Of a stretch of DNA of 64,000 bases, positions 44,319-53,043 are shown piece after piece. Source of the DNA: an uncultured Dokdonia sp. (GTDB lineage Bacteria; Bacteroidota; Bacteroidia; Flavobacteriales; Flavobacteriaceae); the NCBI GenBank assembly GCA_947503305.1, contig CANNDF010000003.1:558001-622000 (forward strand), read 5' to 3'. The notes under the pieces are model-generated. The model was not told the DNA's origin. It did not search any database and was given only the letters and a program-made list of their open reading frames with translations. Each line of letters opens with the position of its first letter. The stretch's first letter is position 1. Both the position numbers and the translations under genes were made by a program.

Positions 44319-44891
44319 ATGAAAAAACGAATTTTAATTACCCTATTTCTGGTTTTATCGATTACTATCTCATATGCTCAATACGCGGTAGATATTAATA
44401 CAATTCCTATTAATACTTCTAAAAGTGAACTCAAATGGTATGGTGAAAATGTATTTTATTTTGGCGGGCATTACGGTACCATACAATTCAAAAAAGGAGA
44501 ATTTATACAAGCTAATGATAAAATCACTGGAGGTACTTTTATAATAGACATGAATACCATTATAAATACGGATGGAGAATACATGGATGGCCTAGTAAAG
44601 CACTTAAAAAATGAAGATTTTTTTGATGTTCCAAAATATCCTACTTCTCATCTTGTAATCACCGAAGTATATTATCATGATAAAACACATTTAGAAATAA
44701 GAGCAGACCTTACTATAAAAGGGATCACGCAACCTATAAAATTTCAAGCAGAAGTAAATTATGAATTGAAGGAAATGAAAACAAAATTCAAAATTGACAG
44801 AACTCGCTGGGGAATCACTTATAACAGTAAATTAAAAGATAATGCTATTTCTGATGCTATTGGATTTGAGGTAACACTACGTGTTATGTAA
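44319..44891 (+). CDS. YceI family periplasmic protein
   Basis: A signal peptide (1-21, ending ISYAQ) and a 170-residue YceI lipocalin-like barrel: SELKWYGENVFYFGGHYGTIQFKKG, GGTFIIDMNTI, LKNEDFFDVPKYPTSHLVIT, ADLTIKGITQPIKF. YceI proteins bind polyisoprenoid-like lipids or isoprenoid quinones in their cavity. Divergent from, and probably controlled by, the membrane winged-helix regulator. Convergent with the M14 gene. Confidence 0.92.
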   Translation: MKKRILITLFLVLSITISYAQYAVDINTIPINTSKSELKWYGENVFYFGGHYGTIQFKKGEFIQANDKITGGTFIIDMNTIINTDGEYMDGLVKHLKNEDFFDVPKYPTSHLVITEVYYHDKTHLEIRADLTIKGITQPIKFQAEVNYELKEMKTKFKIDRTRWGITYNSKLKDNAISDAIGFEVTLRVM

Positions 44892-44934
44892 AAGAAACCA
44901 GTAATTTATAAAGCAGGCGCAATGGGATTTACTT

Positions 44935-47292
44935 TTATTGTTTAATAACTTTCACAATCCTAGTAACGTTGTCATTATGTATACTTACAAAATAAATCCC
45001 CGTTCCAAATCTACTATAATCAATTTGAGTATTCCCCGAATGAGTCTCAGGTTTTAATACCTGTTGTCCTAAAATATTATATGTAGTTATAGTGTAATCT
45101 ACTTGTGTTGTTTGGATATTTAAAACATCATTTATAGGGTTAGGGAAAAAAGCGAATTCTTCAACATTGGTATCCTCTATAGCAAGAAGATCTTCAATAA
45201 CATTAAATGTCAAATCATCAAAATAGAAACCATCCATCGTATTTATAGCATCTGACACCAATTGAAAACGTGCCAAAATTTCCTGCCCTAAATATTCATT
45301 TAAATCAATTTCTTCAAAAACCCATTCGCTTTGCACTCCATGATATGCAGACTCTCCGTTTAATATTTGTGTATTTGTGTAGAGTCCGCATTGTGGAATC
45401 CAATTGGTACCATTATCAATAGAAATTTCAAACTGTACATAATCAAAAACTGGTTCTATTTCCCAACGGGCAAAGAAATGTACCGATGCATATTCAGCTT
45501 CGCTAAGGTCAATCTCTTGAGCTATAACAATAGAAGAATCTTGATTTAGTTCATAATTCCCTTCTGGAGAATCGGTTATTGAACTAGAAGGAGAAATAAA
45601 TGTATCATCTGTTACCCCCCAGTCATTGTCACTAAAATTTGTAGTGGTAGAATTTCCAAAATCTTCAAAAGGAATTTCTGGAAGTCCGAACCGCTTTTCT
45701 ATTAAAAATACAGAATTAAAATCACCATTATCAACTATTAATTCAAAAATAATATCATCTCCTAAACTTGCCTGATCATCTATAGTATATTCTATATCTA
45801 CTTCTAAGTTTTCAAGAGGATTCAAATTATCAAAAGATAATGGATTGCCTACTTCAATAATATTAGTAGATATGGGATTAATACTGATATCAAAATTATT
45901 TAATCCCGTAAGTGCCATATTCTGTATCGTAAACTTATGACTTACTGATAACTGATTTCCTATAAACAAAGGACTCAAATCATTAATACGCGCGCTTCTA
46001 TTTGTCATTTTTGCAACTGCAAGGTTTAAGAACATCATATCCTTAGAAACGGGTATAATTTCATCAATAGGCAACCAAAACTGATCTCCAATTTCTGGAG
46101 TTATAGAAAAAATTCTTTCATGAGTATTTACAGTTCCGTACATAAAATCATTAGTAGTTCCTGCAATTCCTAATGTTTTTCTAGCAAAGTATCCATTTCT
46201 AGAGGTTAATATTCCTAGAAAATCCTCATAAAGTTCATGTTCGGGTGTAAATGCATCAGAAGTATATCCATATGGAAAAAAGATACCATTCCCAAAGCTA
46301 TGATTGTTTACTCCCATTACAAAGTCATGTTGTTCACAAAACCATTTTACAGCTTTACTTTCGACTTCAGAAAATGGTCCAGTTCCTGGAAAAACATTAC
46401 TATTAGGATCACTTGAAGTGCCTTCACCACCCCATATATTGTTAGAAGGATCGCCATCAATAAAATAATCATAATTGCGATTAACATCTGTGCCAGTAAT
46501 ATCTTTTCTATTCTTTCTCCATAGTCCCCCTCCCTCAGGATTTGTTTTTTCATTAAACAAGTATCCATCTGGGTTTACTACAGGTATAAAATAGAGTTCT
46601 GTATTGTCAACAATACTTCTCACCTCTGGGTCACTCTCATAATTCTCCAGCAAATACCACATAAAAAAGATAAGTTGTGTTAATGAAGTGGGTTCACGGG
46701 CATGATGAACAGCAGTATATATACTCTTTGGTTCATTCTCTGAAGAACTGTTTGGGTTATCACTTATTTTTAACCATTTTATACCATTCCCACCTATAGG
46801 AGGTGTTGTAGTAGGGTCTGGTTCTCCGTCTGTCAAGAAATTACTTATATTCTCTGGGGCAGTAATTAAATCAGGGTATAATTCAAACATAAGATCTAAT
46901 TGAACTAAAAACTCCTGATAAGTATAATACCCTCCCATACTCCCCAAAGTAAAATTATTAGGTGTTGGGTATTCATCATTACACGATGAATTCAATTTAC
47001 TATTAGAAGTCAAAATTTTTTCGTTTTGTTCCAAATAGTGTTTAATAGAATCTTCTAATAAGATTTCAATAGAAAAACCTGCATTTCTAGCATCATCAAC
47101 TTCATTTTCAGAAAAGTCTGATAAAACATAACCTCGATCATAGTATATCCCGTGATCTATAGGAATTCCTATTTCATTCAATGTTTTTAATTCTTGAGAA
47201 GAATTAAAATAAATTTTTGCTCTTTGATATTTTTCTTGAGAAAATAAAGATGAAGTAATGATCAATAAAATAATCAAAGTAGGATTTTTCAT
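44935..47292 (-). CDS. Secreted M14 zinc carboxypeptidase with T9SS sorting domain
   Basis: The start MKNPTLIILLIITSSLFSQ gives 785 residues, with a signal peptide. The M14 domain covers about 95-430: the HxxE zinc pair in AVHHAREPTS, an ASLDVNRNYDYF-like segment (TDVNRNYDYFIDG), the third ligand in GVNNHSFG, and a catalytic Glu in TPEIGDQFW. Adhesion-like beta domains follow (about 450-690), then a sorting domain (EFAFFPNPINDVLNIQ ... GIYFVSIHNDNVTRIVKVIKQ). It digests peptides outside the cell. Start choice: an upstream ATG at 47367 would put 25 residues before the signal. Confidence 0.9.
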   Translation of the reverse strand: MKNPTLIILLIITSSLFSQEKYQRAKIYFNSSQELKTLNEIGIPIDHGIYYDRGYVLSDFSENEVDDARNAGFSIEILLEDSIKHYLEQNEKILTSNSKLNSSCNDEYPTPNNFTLGSMGGYYTYQEFLVQLDLMFELYPDLITAPENISNFLTDGEPDPTTTPPIGGNGIKWLKISDNPNSSSENEPKSIYTAVHHAREPTSLTQLIFFMWYLLENYESDPEVRSIVDNTELYFIPVVNPDGYLFNEKTNPEGGGLWRKNRKDITGTDVNRNYDYFIDGDPSNNIWGGEGTSSDPNSNVFPGTGPFSEVESKAVKWFCEQHDFVMGVNNHSFGNGIFFPYGYTSDAFTPEHELYEDFLGILTSRNGYFARKTLGIAGTTNDFMYGTVNTHERIFSITPEIGDQFWLPIDEIIPVSKDMMFLNLAVAKMTNRSARINDLSPLFIGNQLSVSHKFTIQNMALTGLNNFDISINPISTNIIEVGNPLSFDNLNPLENLEVDIEYTIDDQASLGDDIIFELIVDNGDFNSVFLIEKRFGLPEIPFEDFGNSTTTNFSDNDWGVTDDTFISPSSSITDSPEGNYELNQDSSIVIAQEIDLSEAEYASVHFFARWEIEPVFDYVQFEISIDNGTNWIPQCGLYTNTQILNGESAYHGVQSEWVFEEIDLNEYLGQEILARFQLVSDAINTMDGFYFDDLTFNVIEDLLAIEDTNVEEFAFFPNPINDVLNIQTTQVDYTITTYNILGQQVLKPETHSGNTQIDYSRFGTGIYFVSIHNDNVTRIVKVIKQ

Positions 47293-47671
47293 AATGAGAT
47301 AGTTTCTATAAAAATACAATATAATATGTGCTATATGGAATTTAACGCTATAAAATAAATGAGGCAAAAAGGTACCTAAAGGATTACCTAATAAGAGCTT
47401 ATAAATTCAATATATGTTGTGATAAAGCAATAGGTGATTAAGTAAAATGAATTCTTACTTTTAACAGAAATCAAAATTAAGTAAATTAACTCGTACCCTT
47501 TCTCATAACTAATTATATTTAACCTTAATTATGTGTGACTCCGGTACGATCGATATTGTAAATTATGGATTAATACATGAATAATAAAAATGTATATGTT
47601 GGAAGTAAAAATTGACAAAACCTGTCCGACTGGTTCCATAAAATAAGGTTGACAAAAACTTAAAGTTTAAA
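47293..47671. other. Intergenic region before the GNAT gene
   Basis: About 380 bases, AT-rich, divergent. No hairpin, repeat or ORF with support was recognised. It marks the left edge of a loosely packed, all plus-strand stretch. Confidence 0.5.
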
Positions 47672-48112
47672 ATGAGCAAAATCAGTATTATAGATCGTGT
47701 AATGACATCAAAAGAAATTAAGCTTATGAACTTAGGGTTTGATGCGCTTTCACTTGAGGAAGGTATAGAAATAGAAAGTTCGGAAACAGTTAGTTTTGTA
47801 GCATTAAAAGAAGATACCTTTATCGGATGCGCTTCAGGGTTAGCATTCAAAAACGGTGAAAATTATTCAGGCTGGTTTTTCCTAACAGATTTATATGTTG
47901 AGAAAGGATATCGATCTAAGGGACTAGGATTGCAATTATTGAAATCCATAGAAGAGAAAGTAATAACGCTAGGAGTAAAACATATTTGGCTCTGGACTTC
48001 AGGGTATAAAGCGTTAAAATTTTACCAAAGAGAAGAGTACAAGAAATTTACAGAAATGGAAAATTGGTATTCGGATGGAAGCAGTCGCGTAGGGCTAAGA
48101 AAAAATTTATGA
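47672..48112 (+). CDS. GNAT family N-acetyltransferase
   Basis: A 146-residue single-domain GNAT: strand WFFLTDLYVEKGYRSKGLGLQLLKSIEEKV with acetyl-CoA loop GYRSKGLG, then LWTSGYKALKFYQREEYKKF and the final strands. Substrate unknown. Isolated by long intergenic stretches on both sides. Confidence 0.85.
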   Translation: MSKISIIDRVMTSKEIKLMNLGFDALSLEEGIEIESSETVSFVALKEDTFIGCASGLAFKNGENYSGWFFLTDLYVEKGYRSKGLGLQLLKSIEEKVITLGVKHIWLWTSGYKALKFYQREEYKKFTEMENWYSDGSSRVGLRKNL

Positions 48113-48278
48113 CAATACTATAACCGAATTCAAAAAAATATCTACTACTAAAAATGACTACTTATTCTCACCTACTTCTGAAAATCCTAATGTATTATTA
48201 GTTCGGTGTATACTTGCGAAATATAGTGTTAATCCATACAACTACTCATAGTCGAGAACGTTAACCATAATTTAAAAA

Positions 48279-49381
48279 ATGAGATTATTCAATAAAAAAT
48301 ATAAGTGGGATGGTTATTGGGAAACCTGCTACTTTTTAAAAGAGTTTAACATAGATCAAGAAATTGACATCCAATTTGAAGATGAGTTATCTGAGATCCC
48401 AAAACCAAAAGACTCCCAAATAAATGCTGTTACCTATATAATAAACAATCAATCTAAAATACTTAATAGGTTATGTGAAAGTTTTTTATCTGAATACAAA
48501 AAATGGAAAGAAATTTATGATGAGCATTTACCTGAAATGAAATCCATAGACGATGTTAAAAAGCATATTGAAATATCATCAATATATATTGATTTACCAG
48601 AAAAAGAGGGCCTTTCTTATATTGGATACAGAGGAGGATGTTCCTGGGACGAAGAACATGGTATTGGTTTTATACACATAAATTAGAAGTTTTGGAAATT
48701 GGAGAGTCTTCAATTGGTTTTAGTGGCACATGGAATGCCTATAAAGATTTAGGAATAGAAGAAGAAATCAAACTTAAAATAGAAGATAATAAGAATAACC
48801 CAAAATTGCCAAAAAGATACGATCCACATCCAATTTATGGTTTGAAACCTTCCCAAGAAGATGCTAACAAAGGATATTATTATCATTTAATAGAGAGAGG
48901 ATTCAATAAAGAATTCATCAACCATTTTAGCCAAGGGGAAATAAATACTGAAACAAGAACAGGCTATATAAATATGTACTTTCTGGAAAGAGCATGTCAA
49001 TTCAATAATAAAGAAATAGTAGAATTCCTCTTATCAAAAAAGCCTATTGAAACAAAAGGTTGTTTAAAGCAAGCTTGCTACAAATTAAACTTATCAATCA
49101 TAAGACTACTAGTTAATTACGGAATTAATATAAATGAGCAGGATAGTTGGTTTAAAGATTATCCAATCCAAAATACGGTTTCTTCAATTGGTACATTAGT
49201 TAGAAATAATGAACCAAAAGAAAAATATTTGAAGGGGCTAGAAGTTTTGAAATGGATGTTGCAAAACGGTGCCAATCCTGAATTTGTTTTAAATCCATTA
49301 AAAGAATACGATACATTAGAATATAGTTTTAAAGATGAGAATACAAGGAAGGAGATTGAAGATATTTTAAAAAGTATTTGA
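48279..49381 (+). pseudogene. DUF6985 + ankyrin-like gene interrupted by a frameshift
   Basis: The first frame (48279-48686) encodes a DUF6985-like domain ending YRGGCSWDEEHGIGFIHIN-stop. The second frame (in use from about 48668) continues THKLEVLEIGESSIGFSG, the expected next strand, then an ankyrin-like repeat region to 49381. Adding one T in the TTTT run at 48668-48671 fuses both into one 367-residue protein with GIGFYTHKLEV. The gene is thus broken, phase-variable or affected by a base-call error. Without the fix the second ORF has no convincing start. The role of DUF6985 proteins is not known to me. Confidence 0.65.
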
Positions 49382-49508
49382 ATGTAAAAACTCTTAACAA
49401 CAATCTACAAGCCAAATTTTAAAGGGTTTAACTCTTCCCGAATCCACCAAGAATTACTAAAACCAGTACTTAATCTTAAAATAATCATTAAATTAACACC
49501 TAACTAAC

Positions 49509-49533
49509 AGTTATACGCCCCCTGCGTTTAACT
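49509..49533. repeat. Hairpin AGTTATACGC-CCCCT-GCGTTTAACT before the cyclase gene
   Basis: A 10-bp inverted repeat with one mismatch and a CCCCT loop, 20 bases before the cyclase ATG. Half of it, GTTTAAC, fits an integron R' box (RYYYAAC), but the partner box does not. The GC-rich core stands out from the AT-rich surroundings. Confidence 0.35.
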
Positions 49534-49552
49534 AGCAATTAAATCAGATAAT

Positions 49553-50635
49553 ATGATATCTCATAGATCAAAAAGATATCTTGTGAAGATTATTCCTTTT
49601 GGTCTAATTCCAATGGTATTTAGCATAATTTATTCGCTATTAGAAAAAGGAATTTTAGGAAATCATGAATTCTACCCTTCAACAGGAAATCCATACAATT
49701 TTAACCTAATTGTACCTGCTATAGTCTCTTTTGTAGTAGGTATATTTATTGGAACACTTGAAGTCTTCTATCTCAATAAAATTTTTATAAAAAACTCTTT
49801 TGCAAAAAAAATAGTCTTTAAAACTTTAATTTATTTCTGTGTACTAATTTTATCAATTTTTACAATCGCTATTTTAAGTACTGCCTATGAATTAAAATTA
49901 AGTCCAATAAACTCAGAAGTTCTTCAAATCATTGCTAATTTTTTCTCCAACTTTGCGCTTTGGAGTATTTTATTTTATTTCACTCTTGGACTTGTTTTCT
50001 GCTTATTCTATTTAGAAATAAGTGATAATATAGGTCAATATGTTATCTTAAATTTTTTTACAGGAAAATACCACAAACCTATTGAAGAAGAACGAATATT
50101 CATGTTCCTAGATATGAAATCATCTACCTCAATTGCAGAAAAATTAGGCCATATAAAATATTTTGACCTCTTAAATGATTATTATAGAGATTTATCTGAT
50201 CCTATTATAAAATATGGAGGTGAAATTTATCAATATGTTGGTGATGAATTAGTTTTATCTTGGAAACTAAATAAGAATAATAAGAACACCAATTGTATCG
50301 AATGTTTCTTATCAATGCAAGAGTCGCTTTCTAAAAAATCAGATATATACTTATCAAAATATAAGGTAGTTCCAACTTTTAAAGCCGCTATCCATTCTGG
50401 TTTAGTAACTACTGGAGAAATTGGGAAAATTAAAAAAGATATTGTTTTTACTGGAGATGTTTTGAATACTACTGCAAGAATTCAAGGTCTTTGTAACAAA
50501 TACGGTGTAAAACTTCTACTTTCAAGTGCATTAAAAGATATATTAGAACTAAAAAACAGCTACAATTTAATAGAGTTAGGTCAAACTCAATTAAGAGGTA
50601 AAGAAGAAACAATAATTTTATATTCAATAAGCTAA
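49553..50635 (+). CDS. Class III adenylate/guanylate cyclase with membrane N-terminus
   Basis: A 360-residue protein. About four helices occupy residues 10-165, and the class III catalytic domain lies at about 180-360. Metal-binding Asps are D187 (FLDMKSSTSIAEKLG) and D231 (YVGDELVLSWK). FKAAIHSGLVTTGEIG and GDVLNTTARIQGLCNKYGVKLLLSS complete the domain. This is the usual form of single-domain cyclases in Bacteroidota with an N-terminal MASE-like membrane part. Whether it makes cAMP or cGMP is not clear. It stands alone. Confidence 0.88.
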   Translation: MISHRSKRYLVKIIPFGLIPMVFSIIYSLLEKGILGNHEFYPSTGNPYNFNLIVPAIVSFVVGIFIGTLEVFYLNKIFIKNSFAKKIVFKTLIYFCVLILSIFTIAILSTAYELKLSPINSEVLQIIANFFSNFALWSILFYFTLGLVFCLFYLEISDNIGQYVILNFFTGKYHKPIEEERIFMFLDMKSSTSIAEKLGHIKYFDLLNDYYRDLSDPIIKYGGEIYQYVGDELVLSWKLNKNNKNTNCIECFLSMQESLSKKSDIYLSKYKVVPTFKAAIHSGLVTTGEIGKIKKDIVFTGDVLNTTARIQGLCNKYGVKLLLSSALKDILELKNSYNLIELGQTQLRGKEETIILYSIS

Positions 50636-50947
50636 GTAAAACAGAGTGTATATAGGTTATGGCAGAAAATCATAGCTTATTTCCCCTCAAAACTATACAT
50701 AAATGTGTTGCAAATAGTACAAAAACTGAGTAAATAGAAATAACTTATAAATATTTATTACTGGACTCTTTTTTAATATAATTATAGAGGGTTCTCAAGA
50801 AAGAAATCAATACTGATAATAACCTTCTATCCATTATTGATGGACCAGATACTGTTTCTTATTCTGACTATTCTATATCTGGACACCTGCTCTTCGACTT
50901 AACGCCTACGTTCAGATCTTCCTTTCAGGGACAGTATTTATAGTTAT
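50636..50947. other. Intergenic region between the convergent cyclase and comM genes
   Basis: About 310 bases. No T-run terminator of either gene is evident. No ORF or repeat was recognised. Confidence 0.45.
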
Positions 50948-52486
50948 TTACCCTAACCACCCGTCACGATCCAAACTACGATATTGTATAGCTTCACTGA
51001 TATGTGTTCCTGTCACTAGATCACTCCCTGCCAGATCTGCAATGGTACGAGAGACTTTTAAAATACGATCATAGGCACGTGCAGAAAGGTTCAAACGTTC
51101 CATGGCTGTTTTTAATAAAGTTTTGGAAGCTTCATCGAGGGCACAGTACTTTCGGATTTGTTTGACATTCATCTGAGCGTTATAGTTTGTTTTTTCGCTT
51201 TCGCGAAAGCGTACTACTTGTATCTCACGTGCCGCTGTAACTCGTTTTCTAATCTCTATACTAGATTCTGCTTTTTGGTCACTACTCAATTTTTCAAAAG
51301 GAACAGGGGTCACTTCTATATGAATATCGATACGATCTAACAGAGGACCACTTATCTTACCTAAATACCGTTGCATCTCTGCAGGACTACTTGTTACTGG
51401 AGCATCTGGATCATTAAAATATCCGCCCGGACTTGGATTCATACTGGCAACCAGCATAAAACTACTGGGATATGTCACTGTAAATTTGGCTCTTGAAATA
51501 GTGACTTCCCGATCTTCCAGAGGTTGACGCATCACTTCCAATACTTCTCGTTTAAATTCTGGTAGCTCATCCAAAAACAAAACTCCATTATGAGAAAGCG
51601 AAATCTCACCAGGTTGCGGATAACTCCCCCCACCTACAAGAGCCACATTTGATATGGTATGATGTGGTGATCGAAATGGACGTTCACTCATCAACCCTTG
51701 ATGATCTTTAACCCTCCCAACGACACTATGAATCTTCGTGGTCTCTAATGCTTCTCGTAAACTCATAGGCGGTAAAATACTGGGGAGACGCTTACTTAAC
51801 ATGGTCTTCCCAGAACCTGGTGGGCCTATTAAAATTATATTATGACCTCCAGCTGCTGCAATTTCCATACAACGTTTGATGGATTCTTGGCCTTTTACAT
51901 CGGCAAAATCAAACTCTGGATGTGCTATATTTTTATAAAACTCAGCTCGTGTATCAATTACTGTTTCTTCAATAGGAACTCCTTTATCAAAAAAGTCTAT
52001 GACTTCGCTTATGTTTTCTACGCCATAAATAGCTAAACCATTTACGATAGCTGCTTCTTTTGCATTTTGTTTGGGGAGAATAAACCCTTTAAAACCTTCA
52101 TCGATTGCCTTTATTGCAATGGACAAAGCCCCTTTTATAGGTTGTAAACCACCATCAAGAGATAATTCTCCCATGATTATATAATCTTCAATATGCGCCC
52201 CTTTTATCTGTCCAGTGGCAATTAATATTCCTGTAGCTAATGTAAGATCATAAGCAGAGCCTTCTTTACGCATATCGGCAGGAGACATATTTAAAATAAT
52301 TTTTTTTCCAGGGATTTTATAGCCATTATTCTGTAGCGCGGCCGCAATTCTATAATTACTTTCTTTAATCGCATTATCAGGAAGCCCTACCAGATGATAA
52401 CCTATTCCCTTGTCTACATTTACCTCTACGGTAATCGTTGTGGCATCTACTCCAAAAACAGCACTGCCAAAAACTTTAGTTAGCAT
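50948..52486 (-). CDS. comM: ComM/YifB-type AAA+ protein (Mg chelatase-like)
   Basis: The start MLTKVFGSAVFGVDA gives 512 residues and is the family start; an ATG at 52525 adds 13. An N-terminal ChlI-like domain is followed by an AAA+ module with Walker A IGPPGSGKT and Walker B GVLFLDELPEF, and the C-terminal NLSARAYDRILKVSRTIADL segment. The Vibrio and Haemophilus ComM is a helicase for branch migration of donor DNA during transformation. A dispersed palindrome codes for FRES in the C-terminal part. Two GGGGTA palindromes lie upstream. Confidence 0.92.
   Translation of the reverse strand: MLTKVFGSAVFGVDATTITVEVNVDKGIGYHLVGLPDNAIKESNYRIAAALQNNGYKIPGKKIILNMSPADMRKEGSAYDLTLATGILIATGQIKGAHIEDYIIMGELSLDGGLQPIKGALSIAIKAIDEGFKGFILPKQNAKEAAIVNGLAIYGVENISEVIDFFDKGVPIEETVIDTRAEFYKNIAHPEFDFADVKGQESIKRCMEIAAAGGHNIILIGPPGSGKTMLSKRLPSILPPMSLREALETTKIHSVVGRVKDHQGLMSERPFRSPHHTISNVALVGGGSYPQPGEISLSHNGVLFLDELPEFKREVLEVMRQPLEDREVTISRAKFTVTYPSSFMLVASMNPSPGGYFNDPDAPVTSSPAEMQRYLGKISGPLLDRIDIHIEVTPVPFEKLSSDQKAESSIEIRKRVTAAREIQVVRFRESEKTNYNAQMNVKQIRKYCALDEASKTLLKTAMERLNLSARAYDRILKVSRTIADLAGSDLVTGTHISEAIQYRSLDRDGWLG
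51197..51210. repeat. Dispersed palindrome inside comM
   Basis: Exact copy, read as RFRES, the third frame, in the C-terminal part of the protein. Confidence 0.85.
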
Positions 52487-52565
52487 ATTGTAAGAATTTT
52501 CTTCAATATAAAAAGATCTTACCAATTAATCTATACGATATTCAAAAAGAGCCAATTATATTTAT

Positions 52566-52637
52566 GGGGTATGGAAATACCCCCATTTTTAATAAAAAAT
52601 AAGCTATAAAAAAACAGAAATAGGGGTATATACCCCT
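52566..52637. promoter_or_regulatory. Paired GGGGTAT palindromes upstream of comM
   Basis: Two dyads: GGGGTAT-GGAA-ATACCCC (52566-52583) and AGGGGTATATACCCCT (52622-52637, 16-bp perfect), centres 55 bases apart and 80-151 bases before the comM start. They match the pair at 31803-31859. No transcribed gene runs into them from the left on the plus strand. Confidence 0.6.
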
Positions 52638-52762
52638 TTTCTTGCTTCTACCTATATAATACATTTAACATATAATTACGCTAAGGTTTGTTTAGATTAG
52701 TTTACATGGGATTGTGATGTGTCACTTTTGAGTGTTTTGATAGATGATATTTTACATATTCC

Positions 52763-52809
52763 ATAATTTAGGGGTGAAAGGCATCCCGCAGTAGCGGGGT
52801 GTTTTTCTT
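52763..52809 (+). ncRNA. Tandem hairpin element, copy 1
   Basis: The conserved lead AATTTAGGGGTGAAAGGCATC is followed by a hairpin, CATCCCGC/GCGGGGTG (52782-52789 with 52794-52801, one G-U), and TTTTTCTT. A TTG with TATTTTAC 17 bases later precedes it and could be its promoter. It is very like copy 2 outside the stem, and inside the stem the bases differ but still pair. Confidence 0.6.
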
Positions 52810-52858
52810 AGAAAAACCACTCGTGTTTTTATCCTACATATAAAATATAAATTAAATT

Positions 52859-52876
52859 GCTTAGGGGAGCCTAAGC
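52859..52876 (+). other. Hairpin between the tandem elements
   Basis: GCTTAGG pairs with CCTAAGC around GGAG, then a smaller CTGT/ACAG hairpin at 52890-52901. No T-run follows; it may belong to the same RNA as copy 2. Confidence 0.4.
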
Positions 52877-52910
52877 GTTGAGAGTAGAGCTGTTGATACA
52901 GTGAGCTTTC

Positions 52911-52968
52911 ATAAATTTAGGGGTGAAAAGCATCTTACCATAAAATAGTAAGGTGTTTTTCTTTTTTA
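52911..52968 (+). ncRNA. Tandem hairpin element, copy 2
   Basis: Same lead, AATTTAGGGGTGAAAAGCATC, then CATCTTAC/GTAAGGTG (52931-52938 with 52948-52955) and TTTTTCTTTTTT. Three inner base pairs differ from copy 1 by two-sided changes (C-G to T-A twice, G-C to A-T once). The 3' arm can instead pair with AACACCTTAC at 52972-52981 over 10 bp, which could compete with the first stem. Confidence 0.6.
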
Positions 52969-52981
52969 TAGAACACCTTAC

Positions 52982-53016
52982 AAAAAAGAGCCCTTACATA
53001 AGGGCTCTTTTTTACT
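52982..53016. terminator. Bidirectional terminator between hairpin elements and the CocE gene
   Basis: AAAAAAGAGCCCTTA pairs with TAAGGGCTCTTTTTT. It has T-runs on both strands, so it ends the minus-strand cocE-type gene (stop at 53044) and any plus-strand RNA. Confidence 0.85.
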
Positions 53017-53043
53017 ATACTTATAATGTATTTACAATCGTAT

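Noticed and set aside
49509-49533. Full integron attC site
   Set aside because: Only one box (GTTTAAC) fits; the partner and spacing do not, so only a hairpin is reported.
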